A stretch of DNA of 27,649 nt from Deltaproteobacteria bacterium (GCA_026388345.1 JAPLJY010000046.1:1-27649); one strand, 5' to 3'. Shown: positions 1-7,930, counted from the first letter of the stretch. Translations and numbers: made by a program. Notes: generated from the sequence alone by a model not told the origin.

Positions 1-282
1 CGCCCCTGCGCAGGTGCCCCAGAGTTTCACCCCCTCATGGAATTTCCGAATGATGACCTGATCAATGTTGAAGACGCGCAACAATCGGGCAAGACAGGTG
101 CTCTCGCCGCCGGGCAGGATGAGGCCGGCCAGCCCTTCGAAGTCTTCGGCCTGCTTCACCGGCCGGCCAGCGACGCCAAGTCGCCCCAGGTGATCGAGGT
201 GTTCGCACACGTCCCCCTGGAGATCCAGCACGCCGATCATCCTTCCTGCGGCGATGGGGAGCTTCAATTCAGCGCGGCTCAT
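1..282 (-). CDS. pdxT: PdxT, glutaminase subunit of PLP synthase (3' end outside window)
   Basis: This is the N-terminal 94 codons of the class I glutaminase that releases ammonia from glutamine for PdxS in DXP-independent PLP synthesis. My translation of the reverse strand shows GVLDLQGDV near residue 17, the LPGGES oxyanion loop at about 56-61, and WGTCAGA with the nucleophile Cys91 at the window edge. The catalytic His and Glu lie beyond the edge. The chosen ATG at 282 has AGGACGG upstream and lies 23 bases after the pdxS stop. An internal ATG at 240 (Met15) would give the usual short N-terminus, so the start is uncertain. It is the second gene of a pdxS-pdxT operon, as expected for a two-subunit enzyme. 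Confidence 0.9.
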   Translation of the reverse strand, partial: MSRAELKLPIAAGRMIGVLDLQGDVCEHLDHLGRLGVAGRPVKQAEDFEGLAGLILPGGESTCLARLLRVFNIDQVIIRKFHEGVKLWGTCAGA

Positions 283-305
283 CGATTCCGTCCTGAGGAC
301 CTCCC

Positions 306-1187
306 CTACCAGCCGCGGCCGGCCAGGAGTTGTTCCTTGGGGATGGCAGAGATCTCCAGGCCGGGCATCGCCTCGCCAAGTCCCATGGAGGCTTCGAGGA
401 CCTTGGCCGGATCGTTGAAATAGGCCGTTGCCTTGACGATCGCCCGGGCGCGAACGGCGGGCGTCGCCGATTTGAAGATCCCGGAGCCGACGAAGACCCC
501 GTCGCAACCGAGCTGCATCATGAGCGCCGCATCGGCGGGCGTCGCGATCCCGCCCGCGGCGAAGTTGACGACCGGCAGGCGGCCGAGTTCCTTGACCTTA
601 AGGGCCAGTTCATAGGGAATGCCGTTGACCTTGGCGAAACCGGTCACCTCTTCCACCGGCATCGCCACGAGCTGGCGGATCTCGCGGTTCATCGTCCTCA
701 TGTGGCGGACGGCCTCGACAACGTTTCCCGTCCCGGCCTCGCCCTTGGTGCGGATCATCGCCGCACCTTCGGCGACCCTCCGTAGAGCCTCCCCGAGGTT
801 CCGGGCGCCGCAGACGAAGGGGATGGCAAATTTTGTCTTGTCGATGTGGCACTCCTCGTCGGCGGGGGTCAGGACCTCGCTTTCATCGATGTAGTCGATC
901 TTCAGGGCCTCGATGATCTGGGCCTCCACGAAGTGGCCGATCCGGGCCTTTGCCATGACGGGGATGGAAACGGCCTTCTTGATCTCCGCGATCATCGCCG
1001 GGTCGGACATCCGCGCCACCCCGCCGTCCCGCCGGATATCCGCCGGCACCCGCTCCAGGGCCATGACGGCCACGGCGCCCGCTTCTTCGGCGATTTTTGC
1101 CTGCTCCACATTGGTCACGTCCATGATGACGCCGCCTTTGAGCATCTGCGCCAACTGGACATTCAGTTCATATCTTTTTGCATCCAC
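306..1187 (-). CDS. pdxS: PdxS, PLP synthase lyase subunit
   Basis: A 293-residue TIM-barrel enzyme that condenses ribose 5-phosphate, glyceraldehyde 3-phosphate and PdxT-derived ammonia into pyridoxal 5'-phosphate in the cytoplasm. The length is normal for the family. Visible catalytic residues are Asp23 in GGVIMDV, Lys80 in [10 protein letters not shown] and Lys148 in [10 protein letters not shown], which correspond to the Asp24/Lys81/Lys149 set of the family. The start is GTG at 1187 behind GGGAGGT with a seven-base spacer. It leads the pdxS-pdxT operon, and the supply of PLP suits a window containing two PLP enzymes, although those lie in a different compositional region. A promoter with a palindrome lies upstream at 1233-1267. 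Confidence 0.97.
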   Translation of the reverse strand: MDAKRYELNVQLAQMLKGGVIMDVTNVEQAKIAEEAGAVAVMALERVPADIRRDGGVARMSDPAMIAEIKKAVSIPVMAKARIGHFVEAQIIEALKIDYIDESEVLTPADEECHIDKTKFAIPFVCGARNLGEALRRVAEGAAMIRTKGEAGTGNVVEAVRHMRTMNREIRQLVAMPVEEVTGFAKVNGIPYELALKVKELGRLPVVNFAAGGIATPADAALMMQLGCDGVFVGSGIFKSATPAVRARAIVKATAYFNDPAKVLEASMGLGEAMPGLEISAIPKEQLLAGRGW

Positions 1188-1232
1188 GATATTTACCTCC
1201 CTGAGGGATTGATCATCTGCGTCCTTTTTTAT

Positions 1233-1267
1233 GGCATTAATATAATGCCGTCAAGGACAATTAGCAA
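1233..1267 (-). promoter_or_regulatory. Candidate pdxST promoter with overlapping palindrome
   Basis: Reading the minus strand, TTGCTA (1262-1267), a 17-base spacer and TATATT (1239-1244) form a sigma70-like promoter about 50 bases before the pdxS GTG. A perfect inverted repeat, GGCATTA-ATA-TAATGCC (1233-1249), sits on the -10 box, where a repressor would block polymerase. Both are seen in the sequence; function is inferred. Confidence 0.45.
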
Positions 1268-1538
1268 GTGTGTCAGAAGCATCTTCTCAGGACGGGGAAG
1301 GTCACTTAAGATCGCCGTTTCCGCCAACAAGATCCCGGAAAAGATGAAGATCGAGGGGGCGGAAACCCTGGCCCTCATGGCTGCCCCTTGACGCTTCCCG
1401 GGGCCGAGCCCGCCACGGAAGTCAAATGAACTGGATTTTCCGCTGAAATCCTGATAAGAGGATCCCTCCGCTTCAAAAACCCGCTCAGGGCAGAGGCGGT
1501 GAATAAAACGGTTACGGAAAGACGAAAAGGAGAAAACG
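1268..1538. other. Non-coding gap between divergent pdxS and the Lys/Ala-rich gene
   Basis: With the pdxS promoter region this makes a gap of about 350 bases (1188-1538). I see no coding pattern or RNA gene in it. The last bases contain AAGGAG, the ribosome binding site of the next gene. Confidence 0.5.
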
Positions 1539-1883
1539 ATGGCATCCGAAAGCAAGGAAACGAGGCTGAAACAGAAGGCCACCCTAGAGGCGAAATTGCA
1601 GAAGCGCCTGGCCCTTCTTGCCGAAAAGGGACTGGACGAGAAGAAGATCGCGCGGGACGTGCTCGTCAAGGAATTGAAGGCGAACCTCAAGCAGACGCAG
1701 GTTCGTCTGAGGGCGATCGCCGCCAATGTGAAGCGGACGGCGGACCTCGCCGCGATGAAGGCGGAACGCCTGGCGAAACCGAAAGAAGAGACCCCCAAGG
1801 CGAAGAAGGCCGCGCCGGAACCGCCCCCGGAGGCAAAGCCCAAGAAGAAAAAGAAGAAGGAAGAAGAGCCCCCGCAGGCTTAG
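1539..1883 (+). CDS. Small Lys/Ala/Glu-rich coiled-coil protein, function unknown
   Basis: A 114-residue, highly charged protein without Cys or Trp. Residues 1-75 are a predicted helical, coiled-coil-like region rich in Lys, Leu, Ala and Glu. The last 35 residues are a low-complexity Pro/Lys/Glu tail with a run of six lysines. There is no signal peptide or membrane segment. The ATG follows AAGGAG with a seven-base spacer, a strong initiation site that supports a real gene. A basic tail of this kind would suit nucleic-acid binding, but I do not recognise the family and do not assign a function. It stands alone, divergent from pdxS and convergent with the histidine phosphatase gene. Confidence 0.75.
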   Translation: MASESKETRLKQKATLEAKLQKRLALLAEKGLDEKKIARDVLVKELKANLKQTQVRLRAIAANVKRTADLAAMKAERLAKPKEETPKAKKAAPEPPPEAKPKKKKKKEEEPPQA

Positions 1884-1924
1884 CCTTTCCGCTTCGATTC
1901 CATCCCCAGTCGCCCCTGATCCGG

Positions 1925-1949
1925 AGGATGACGGCCGGTCCGTCATCCT
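1925..1949. terminator. Stem-loop between convergent genes
   Basis: AGGATGACGG (1925-1934), loop CCGGT, CCGTCATCCT (1940-1949) form a perfect ten-base-pair hairpin 42 bases after the stop of the Lys/Ala-rich gene. No T-tract follows directly on either strand, so intrinsic termination is only possible. Confidence 0.4.
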
Positions 1950-2063
1950 TCAGCAAAAAAACTCGTTCAAGGAAACATCTTCCCGTTTAAAAAAGCGCCC
2001 CGGTCCGCATGGTGACCGCTTTTCACGAAGGCATCCAAGATCCGTGATCCCCTTTTCATCGGG

Positions 2064-2717
2064 TCATGCGGTCGAAGCCTCGCCGGAGAGGAAGGGGAGC
2101 AGCGGCGAATCGTACAGGTGAGAGGTGTCGTTGAGGAGGACGAGTCGCGGCCGGTGCCCCGGGTGGCACTCGAGCGCCGAGAGCGAACAGTTCGTCACGA
2201 AGAAACGGCTCCGGAAGGTCGGTTCGAGCCCGAGGGCGTGACAAAGGATCGCCCGGAGCGGCCCGCGGTGGGTGGAAATCAGGATGGTTTTCCCCTCCTT
2301 TGCCGCCGCGTCGAAGACTCGGCCGGCCCGCTTCTGCAGGGAGAGGAAATCCTCGCCGCCGGTGGGGCTCCCGATCCTGCCCCCCCGGAGCCACGCCTGC
2401 CAGTCTTCCGCAAAGCGTTCTACGATCTCCTCGCGGGTCAAGCCTTCCCAGAGGCCGTAATTGCATTCCCGGAGATCCGTCATCGGCAGGACCGGGACGG
2501 TCTGCGGCTGACGGGCGGCGATGATCCCGGTGGTTTCAAGCGCCCGGCCCAGGTCGCTCGTATAGATCCGTTCCAGGGGGACGGATGTTAGGCGCGCCGC
2601 CAGGGCCTCCGCCTGTTTCCTTCCCCGTTCATGGAGGGGGATGTCCGTCTGCCCCTGGATCCGCTTGTCCCGATTCCAAGCCGTTTCGCCGTGACGAATG
2701 AGATAGATGATGGAAAT
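2064..2717 (-). CDS. Histidine phosphatase (phosphoglycerate mutase / CobC-like), ATT start
   Basis: A 217-residue cytoplasmic phosphatase of the histidine phosphatase superfamily. The N-terminus reads IIYLIRHGETAWN, with the phospho-accepting His in RHGE and the following GQTDIPLHERG. TSDLGRALET, ECNYGLWEG and STHRGPLRA (second catalytic His) come later. This resembles alpha-ribazole phosphatase or broad-specificity phosphoglycerate-mutase-like enzymes; the substrate is unknown. The next ATG (2483) would remove the catalytic His. In this frame a TGA lies at 2721-2723 and no ATG, GTG or TTG occurs before the RHGE motif. ATT at 2717 lies six bases after GGAGG, an ideal spacing, so I take ATT as the start. 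A sequence error is the alternative. Confidence 0.85.
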   Translation of the reverse strand: MSIIYLIRHGETAWNRDKRIQGQTDIPLHERGRKQAEALAARLTSVPLERIYTSDLGRALETTGIIAARQPQTVPVLPMTDLRECNYGLWEGLTREEIVERFAEDWQAWLRGGRIGSPTGGEDFLSLQKRAGRVFDAAAKEGKTILISTHRGPLRAILCHALGLEPTFRSRFFVTNCSLSALECHPGHRPRLVLLNDTSHLYDSPLLPFLSGEASTA

Positions 2718-2914
2718 GGTTCACCTCCGTTTCGGGGAAAGTGTCGCCGTCGTCCGGCACCCCGATTTCTGAACAATGGAGGCAGAAGATAGATGGGAGA
2801 GGCTTTTATTGTCAAGCAACTTGTGATGGACGGACCCCTCCCGCCGGCAGATCTGCCGCGAAGCCGTCGCCCAATTCCCCTGCCGTTGCGCCTTTAAGAA
2901 ACACACCTTTTCTT

Positions 2915-2943
2915 TTGAAATATTCCCCTGTCTGTTGTAGAAC
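2915..2943 (+). promoter_or_regulatory. Candidate mutY promoter
   Basis: TTGAAA (2915-2920), 17 bases, TAGAAC (2938-2943), about 70 bases before the mutY start in a gap with no gene. The -35 fits sigma70 consensus well; the -10 is weaker. Confidence 0.35.
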
Positions 2944-3011
2944 CGGTTCCGGCATGGATTTCCTCTCCCGTAGCGGGAGGAGCAATCCGATTTTATTCAA
3001 GGCGGTGGAAT

Positions 3012-4094
3012 TTGAAGGTAAAAAAGATTATCCCCGATCCGCAGCGGATCCGCCGGGGGCTGACCCGATGGTACGACGACCACCGGCGACCTCTGCCCTG
3101 GCGGGAAACGCGGGATCCTTATGCGATCTGGATCTCCGAGATCATGCTCCAGCAGACGCGGGTCGAGACGGTCGTCCCCTATTACCGGAGGTTTATTGAG
3201 AGATTTCCGACAGTTGAGTCGCTGGCCCGCGCCCCGCTCGGCGACGTCCTCAAGACCTGGGAGAATTTAGGGTACTACGCCCGGGTAAGGAACCTCCATA
3301 AGGCGGCCGGGGAAATCGCCGCGCGTTTCGGGGGGCGGATCCCCGAACGGCTGGAGGAGATTATCCGGTTGCCGGGGATCGGGCGGTACACGGCGGGGGC
3401 GATCCTCAGCATCGCGTTCGGCCGGGCCGTTCCCGCCGTCGACGGCAATGTCCGCCGCGTGATCAGCCGCCTCCACGCGATCGAGGAATCGGTCGATGAC
3501 GAGGAGGTTCGGGAAAGGATCGAAGAGCTGGTCCGGACCCTCGTGCCGACGCGGGATCCCGGCCGTTTCAACCAGGCCCTCATGGAACTGGGGGCGGTCT
3601 GCTGCACGCCAAAGTCCCCGGCCTGCCCCGCCTGCCCTCTTCAAAACGACTGCCGGGCTCGGTTGCAGGGTCTTGCGCACCGCCTGCCCGTCCGGGGGAA
3701 GAAAAAGACCATTCCCCACCGGGAGGTGGTCGCCGCCGTCATCCGCGATGGAGAAGGGCGGATTCTGATTGTCCAGCGGCCGTCCCGCGGTCTCCTCGGG
3801 TCGCTCTGGAAATTTCCCGGAGGGATCCTGAATCCACCAGAAGGGCGGGAAGAGGGTCTCATGCGTATCGTTCGGGACGAGTTGGGCCTCGGGATCGGCG
3901 TCGGCTCGCCGCTAGCTGCGGTAAAACACGCCTACACCCATTTCCGCATCACGCTTACCGCATTTTCCTGCACCCTGCGGGAGGGATCCCCCGCCGGTCC
4001 GCCGTGGCGGTGGGCCGGCGGGGACGAGATCGAAGGGTTGCCCTTTTCCAAGGCGGACCGTCGGATCGCCTGTTCCGTCACACCGGCCGGCTGA
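3012..4094 (+). CDS. mutY: MutY, adenine DNA glycosylase
   Basis: A 360-residue base-excision repair enzyme that removes adenine mispaired with 8-oxoguanine. The catalytic Glu43 is in SEIMLQQT. The helix-hairpin-helix LPGIGRYTAGA lies at about 120-130, followed by Asp144 in VDGNVRR. The 4Fe-4S ligands are Cys198, Cys205, Cys208 and Cys214 with the expected 6-2-5 spacing. Residues from about 230 form the C-terminal Nudix-like domain that recognises 8-oxoguanine; its Nudix box is degenerate (RIV in place of REL), as is usual in MutY. The start is TTG at 3012 with a modest GGTGG upstream. It is followed by 230 bases without a clear gene before ybaK, so it may be transcribed alone. Confidence 0.96.
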   Translation: MKVKKIIPDPQRIRRGLTRWYDDHRRPLPWRETRDPYAIWISEIMLQQTRVETVVPYYRRFIERFPTVESLARAPLGDVLKTWENLGYYARVRNLHKAAGEIAARFGGRIPERLEEIIRLPGIGRYTAGAILSIAFGRAVPAVDGNVRRVISRLHAIEESVDDEEVRERIEELVRTLVPTRDPGRFNQALMELGAVCCTPKSPACPACPLQNDCRARLQGLAHRLPVRGKKKTIPHREVVAAVIRDGEGRILIVQRPSRGLLGSLWKFPGGILNPPEGREEGLMRIVRDELGLGIGVGSPLAAVKHAYTHFRITLTAFSCTLREGSPAGPPWRWAGGDEIEGLPFSKADRRIACSVTPAG

Positions 4095-4324
4095 TTCACC
4101 ACATCCGCAGGGAATGCGTGGATTTTCCACAAACGGAACCGCGACGCATCCCGCTGCCGGCCATCCCCGGGGATGAAACCCCGCGTATCCCGAGGCTCAG
4201 CCGGAACCCCGGTAATCCCTGCGCGGCCTTCCCCTGTAAACCATTTCCGACAGGTCATTGACCTTCCGTGTTTTCATGGTTATACTACGGGTGTAAGAAA
4301 ATCGGTCTCATTGAAAGGGGAAAC

Positions 4325-4807
4325 ATGGCCAAGGAGCGGATACCGGTCACCCCCGCCATCCTCTTCATGAAGAAAAACGGGATGGCATTCACGCTGCGCC
4401 CCTACCGCTACGAAGAGCACGGCGGCACACGGGTGTCGGCGCGGGAACTGGGGGTGGAAGAGCACCTCGTGATCAAGACCCTCGTCATGGAGGACGACCG
4501 GGGAGAGCCCCTCGTCATCCTGATGTACGGGGATCGGCAGGTCTCTACGAAATCCCTGGCCCGGCTCCTCGGGGTCAAGGCCGTGACCCCCTGCGATCCC
4601 CATGTCGCGGAGAAGCATACCGGCTATCATGTGGGAGGCACCTCCCCGTTCGGAACGAAAAAAATCCTCCGGATTTTCATGGAGGAGGGCATCGCCGATC
4701 TGCCCCGGATCCTGATCAACGCCGGCGGCCGGGGGCTGCTCGCCGAGATGTCGCCGGCGGAACTGATACGGGTTTTGAAACCCGTCGCCGTGAAGGTGGC
4801 TATATGA
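4325..4807 (+). CDS. ybaK: YbaK/EbsC-type Cys-tRNA(Pro) deacylase
   Basis: A 160-residue trans-editing protein of the YbaK family, which hydrolyses misacylated tRNA (typically Cys-tRNA-Pro). Visible features are the catalytic-type Lys51 in VIKTLVM and the GGTSPFG loop at 104-110, both classic for YbaK proper. I place the start at the ATG at 4325, preceded by AAAGGGGAAAC; the open frame extends 19 codons upstream but that part looks non-coding. The gene overlaps the thioredoxin gene by four bases (ATGA at 4804-4807), so the two are translationally coupled. A second, divergent YbaK-domain protein is encoded at 13425-13898. Confidence 0.93.
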   Translation: MAKERIPVTPAILFMKKNGMAFTLRPYRYEEHGGTRVSARELGVEEHLVIKTLVMEDDRGEPLVILMYGDRQVSTKSLARLLGVKAVTPCDPHVAEKHTGYHVGGTSPFGTKKILRIFMEEGIADLPRILINAGGRGLLAEMSPAELIRVLKPVAVKVAI

Positions 4808-5364
4808 AAAACGAACAGATGGTGATTCGCTGCCTCAACTGCGGCACGAAAAACCGCATCCCGCAGAAAAGGCTCCACGACCGGCCCCTCTGCGGCAAAT
4901 GCGGCGGCACGCTGGACGAAATGATCATCCGCTGTCTGCACTGCGGCACGAAGAACCGCATGCCCGAAAACCGCCTCAACGAAAAGCCCCTCTGCGGCAA
5001 GTGCGGCACCATTCTGGTCGTCACGAGCGATCAGGGGCGTCCCGTCGAGGTGACCGACGGCACCTTCAGCCGCGAGGTGCTCTCCGCCCCCGGTTCGGTC
5101 CTCGTCGACTGCTGGGCGCCCTGGTGCGGCCCCTGCCGCACGGTGGCGCCGATCCTCGACGAACTGGCCTCCAAGTACGCCGGCGGCGTCCGGATCGCCA
5201 AGCTCAACGTGGATGAAAATCCGCTGACGGCGTCACGTTACGACGTCCACAACATCCCGACGATGCTCCTGTTCAAGGACGGGAAACTGGTCAACAGCCT
5301 GGTCGGCGCACTGCCGAAGGAGACCATCGAACAGCACCTCGTCGCCATCATGAAGACCAATTGA
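4804..5364 (+). CDS. Thioredoxin with two N-terminal zinc ribbons (TrxC-like)
   Basis: A 186-residue cytoplasmic thiol-disulfide reductase. The C-terminal thioredoxin domain (about 80-186) has the active site WCGPC with Cys108 and Cys111, and the cis-proline in NIPTMLL at 152. Two near-identical zinc-ribbon units precede it: Cys10/13/30/33 and Cys44/47/64/67, each shaped CxxCGTKNRxP...PLCGKCG. Thioredoxin 2 (TrxC) normally has one such four-cysteine unit, so this looks like an internal duplication. The gene overlaps ybaK by four bases and is followed 11 bases later by the Nudix gene, forming a likely three-gene operon. Residue Cys103 is an additional thiol near the active site. Confidence 0.93.
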   Translation: MKNEQMVIRCLNCGTKNRIPQKRLHDRPLCGKCGGTLDEMIIRCLHCGTKNRMPENRLNEKPLCGKCGTILVVTSDQGRPVEVTDGTFSREVLSAPGSVLVDCWAPWCGPCRTVAPILDELASKYAGGVRIAKLNVDENPLTASRYDVHNIPTMLLFKDGKLVNSLVGALPKETIEQHLVAIMKTN

Positions 5365-5375
5365 TTTAAGGGGAA

Positions 5376-5930
5376 TTGCTGAAGAAAACCATCATGTCCG
5401 CAGGAGAGCTCAACCGTAAACTCATCTATCACTGCCGCGTCTTCGATGTCTATGAGGGAGACGTACGGCTTCCCGACGGCAGGATTTTCAAGCAGAGCTG
5501 GATCGACCACCGGCCCTGCATCGCTGTCGTCCCCGTGAATCCGGAAGGCAGGCTTGTCCTTATCCGCCAGTACCGTCAGGCGGCGGGAGGGATCATCGTG
5601 GAGATCCCCGCCGGGAACATGGACCGGGAGGGCGAAGAGGTCGAGGCGTGCGTCCAGCGGGAACTGGCCGAGGAGGTCGGTTTTCAGGCGGGACGCTTAA
5701 TCAGGCTGTTCGAAGGGTATCTCGTCCCGGGATACTGCAACGAATACATGTATTTTTACCTCGCCCTCGATCTCCATCCGGCCTCGCTTCCGGCCGACGA
5801 GGACGAGTACATCCGGGTGATGACGGCCTCTTTCGCGGAGGCCCGGCAGATGATCCGCGAGAAACAGATCATCGACGCCAAGACGGCTCTGGGGATCCAG
5901 ATGGCCCGGGAATACCTGACGGCTTCATAA
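5376..5930 (+). CDS. Nudix hydrolase, ADP-ribose pyrophosphatase type
   Basis: A 184-residue NudF-like protein, likely cleaving ADP-ribose or a similar nucleoside diphosphate sugar. Features are IRQYRQAAGGIIVEIPAG before the Nudix box, and the metal-binding core RELAEEVGF. The box is one residue longer than the usual G-x5-E (GNMDREGE), which still leaves the Glu residues of REUxEE in place. The start is TTG at 5376 behind AAGGGGAA; an in-frame ATG at 5394 is the alternative. It is the last gene of the ybaK-trx-nudix group and converges with the lipoprotein gene. The exact substrate cannot be told from sequence. Confidence 0.9.
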   Translation: MLKKTIMSAGELNRKLIYHCRVFDVYEGDVRLPDGRIFKQSWIDHRPCIAVVPVNPEGRLVLIRQYRQAAGGIIVEIPAGNMDREGEEVEACVQRELAEEVGFQAGRLIRLFEGYLVPGYCNEYMYFYLALDLHPASLPADEDEYIRVMTASFAEARQMIREKQIIDAKTALGIQMAREYLTAS

Positions 5931-5936
5931 AAAATC

Positions 5937-5983
5937 CGGATGCTGCGGGGCGACTGAAATCCCCGTAATCAGCGGAGCATCCG
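5937..5983. terminator. Nested stem-loop, likely bidirectional terminator
   Basis: An outer stem CGGATGCT (5937-5944) / AGCATCCG (5976-5983) encloses an inner CGGGG (5946-5950) / CCCCG (5961-5965). Six A bases precede it, giving a U-tract on the minus transcript, and five T bases follow at 5990-5994 for the plus transcript. It lies between convergent genes and overlaps the lipoprotein stop codon. Confidence 0.5.
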
Positions 5984-6523
5984 CTCCCGTTTTTCGAGCT
6001 CGATCTCAAGGGCCTTCAGCCGCTGGATGTCCTGTTTAAGCTGTTCATTCTCCTGCGCGAGCGCTGTTGTCTCCTTTTGGAGCCTCTCCGTCAGTTCCCG
6101 TACCGTCTTCCTGAGGGCTTCGTTTTCCTGCAGCGTCTTCGCCTTTTCCGCCTTGACCTTGTCCGTCAGGAGATGGTCCTGGCGGCTCGCCTCCCGGAAG
6201 GCATCCCTCTCGTCGATCAGACGGATGAAGGCCTCCGCCACCGGACGCCACCGGCTCTGCGGATAAAGCTGGATGAGGGAGATGAAGACCGAGCGGGCCT
6301 GTGACGGCTCCGGCCGATCCGGAAGGTTGAAAAGCTTAATCCCGTCCAGGAGAAGTTCGCGGTCCTCGAACAGGCGCGGTGGCTTTTCCGGCGCAGCCGG
6401 CGTCTCCTCCGCCGCTTTTACGGCCGGCGCCGCGACATCCTTTTTCTCAATCGTCCTCGGCGCCGCGGCACACCCCGCCAGGAGGAGCGCCGCAGCCAGC
6501 CAGAAGAAAATGCTTCGTTTCAT
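5969..6523 (-). CDS. Putative lipoprotein with C-terminal coiled coil
   Basis: A 184-residue exported protein. The N-terminus has a basic MKRS, a hydrophobic stretch and the lipobox LLAGC, so lipid attachment to Cys18 is expected. A Pro/Ala/Lys-rich linker (20-50) follows, then a helical segment with LYPQSRW reminiscent of TPR-like outer-membrane lipoproteins. From about 115 to 184 there is a heptad-rich coiled coil ending in LEKRERMLR. The gene overlaps the upstream GGDEF gene by four bases (ATGA at 6520-6523), so its translation is coupled and the two probably act together. I know no specific function; a link to periplasmic sensing is inference from the pairing. Confidence 0.85.
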   Translation of the reverse strand: MKRSIFFWLAAALLLAGCAAAPRTIEKKDVAAPAVKAAEETPAAPEKPPRLFEDRELLLDGIKLFNLPDRPEPSQARSVFISLIQLYPQSRWRPVAEAFIRLIDERDAFREASRQDHLLTDKVKAEKAKTLQENEALRKTVRELTERLQKETTALAQENEQLKQDIQRLKALEIELEKRERMLR

Positions 6524-7851
6524 GTCTTGCGCACGTCCTGTTCCGTCACATAGTTGCTGCCGGGGAGGGTTTTGGCATACTCCTTGAGCTCCGCCGCCGC
6601 CTCGGCCATCGCGAGAGGGTTCTGGAAACGGGCGCCGTCATCCGTAACGATCGCGATCGTCACGCTGATCAGCGGGAATTTCTGCGGGACCCCCTTCCGG
6701 TCCTTTCCGCTGAAAAACCCCTGCTCCCGGTCCTTTTCCGTGTAGAACTTCCGGATCCGCCCGTCGAAGCCGGCCACGATCCGGTGGCAGATCACCTCCG
6801 CCCGCGGCGGCACGGAGATGATCACGAAATCGTCGCCGCCGATATGGCCGACAAAATCCTCCTTCGCCCCCACCTCCTTCAGCTCGGCAATCAGAAGCAG
6901 GGCGACCTCCTTGATCACCTCGCTGCCCCAGGCATAACCATATTGATCGGCAAACGGCTTGAAATTGTCCAGGTCCACATGGCATAGTGAGACGGGGGTT
7001 TTCGCCTGAAGGCGCCGTCCGAGCTCCCGCTCGATCGCCAGGTTCCCCGGAAGCCCGGTGAGCGGGCTGGCGTCGAGGTTCCGCTCCTCCAGAACCTTGA
7101 GGCGCTGTGCCATCACGCTGAAGGCGTGGGCCAGGCTTCCGATTTCATCGTCGCGGTCCAGGCGGAAATCGTAGTCGAACTTTCCCTCCGCAATCACGGC
7201 GGTCGCCTTTTCGAGTCTCCGGAGCGGGCGGGAGATGTTGTAGGTAACCAGCATGACGAGCAGGACCCCCACCACGAGGCTGACCAGGCTCAACACGACG
7301 GTCAGGCGGGAAGCCCGGAGACCCTGTTCCTTGATCCGGTTCATCCGCGCATCAATATCCCCTTCCGCCTTCTTCTGGACGGCGCGGATGAGTTGGGCCA
7401 TCTCGTCGATCGCCTTTCTCCCCGGCCCTTCAGAAAGAACATGGGCTTCTTCGGTCTGATTCCCCCGGACAAGACCGACCTCCCGGGAGAAGAGCGTTTC
7501 GTACTGGCCGTGGAGGAGGGCAAGCCGGGAAATCGTCGTTTCGATACCGGAAAACCGGCTCTTCTGCATCTGCGCGAGGATACGGCTGAATTCCCGGCTC
7601 CGCGACCAGTAGATCTCTTCAAGTGTGGGATCCCGGAGGATGAGGTAGCGCTTCTCGGCGCTCTCCCGGGCAATCAGGGCGTCCAGCAGGCTCTTGCCCT
7701 GATCGACCACGGCGAAATCCTCATTGATGATCCGGTAGGCGAGGTCGTTGAGCTGCTGGAGGCTGAAGATGGCGTAGGCGCTGGCGAGCACGGTCAGGAA
7801 GGCCATCGCGAGATAGCTCAACAACAGCTTGCGGTAGATCGTCAGCTTCAT
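6520..7851 (-). CDS. Membrane HAMP-GGDEF protein, probable diguanylate cyclase
   Basis: A 443-residue inner-membrane receptor. Transmembrane helix 1 is at about 10-31, a helical periplasmic sensor at about 32-180, transmembrane helix 2 at about 183-205, HAMP at about 206-255 and the GGDEF domain from about 260. The metal-binding DLDNFK is at 293-298. The active loop reads GGDDF (338-342), a variant still compatible with cyclic-di-GMP synthesis. The inhibitory RxxD site is absent as such: positions 329-332 read AKED, so product inhibition may be weak. I start at ATG 7851 behind GGGAATTGGG, since the 28 extra upstream codons look non-coding. A strong GC stem-loop lies at 7899-7930. The downstream lipoprotein gene is coupled. 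Confidence 0.92.
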   Translation of the reverse strand: MKLTIYRKLLLSYLAMAFLTVLASAYAIFSLQQLNDLAYRIINEDFAVVDQGKSLLDALIARESAEKRYLILRDPTLEEIYWSRSREFSRILAQMQKSRFSGIETTISRLALLHGQYETLFSREVGLVRGNQTEEAHVLSEGPGRKAIDEMAQLIRAVQKKAEGDIDARMNRIKEQGLRASRLTVVLSLVSLVVGVLLVMLVTYNISRPLRRLEKATAVIAEGKFDYDFRLDRDDEIGSLAHAFSVMAQRLKVLEERNLDASPLTGLPGNLAIERELGRRLQAKTPVSLCHVDLDNFKPFADQYGYAWGSEVIKEVALLLIAELKEVGAKEDFVGHIGGDDFVIISVPPRAEVICHRIVAGFDGRIRKFYTEKDREQGFFSGKDRKGVPQKFPLISVTIAIVTDDGARFQNPLAMAEAAAELKEYAKTLPGSNYVTEQDVRKT

Positions 7852-7898
7852 CCCAATTCCCCCGAGACGCCGGATCCTGTCGTGAATCCGTCCGCGAG

Positions 7899-7930
7899 CG
7901 CACCCCCCGCGGCTTTCCGCGGGGGGTGCG
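7899..7930. terminator. Very stable GC stem-loop upstream of the GGDEF gene
   Basis: CGCACCCCCCGCGG (7899-7912), loop CTTT, CCGCGGGGGGTGCG (7917-7930): fourteen base pairs with no mismatch. No T-tract follows on the minus strand and only a GAGCAAAAA follows on the plus strand. It would lie in the leader of the GGDEF mRNA, so it may be a leader structure and not a terminator. Confidence 0.45.

Noticed and set aside
1229..1843. Long minus-strand open frame of 204 codons opposite the Lys/Ala-rich gene
   Set aside because: It is Ser/Phe/Arg-rich without a domain pattern and lies opposite a gene with a strong ribosome binding site and coherent composition. It is a shadow of GC-rich coding DNA.
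2741..3199. 152-codon plus-strand frame overlapping the mutY start
   Set aside because: The product has no pattern and overlaps the authentic N-terminus of MutY in another frame.
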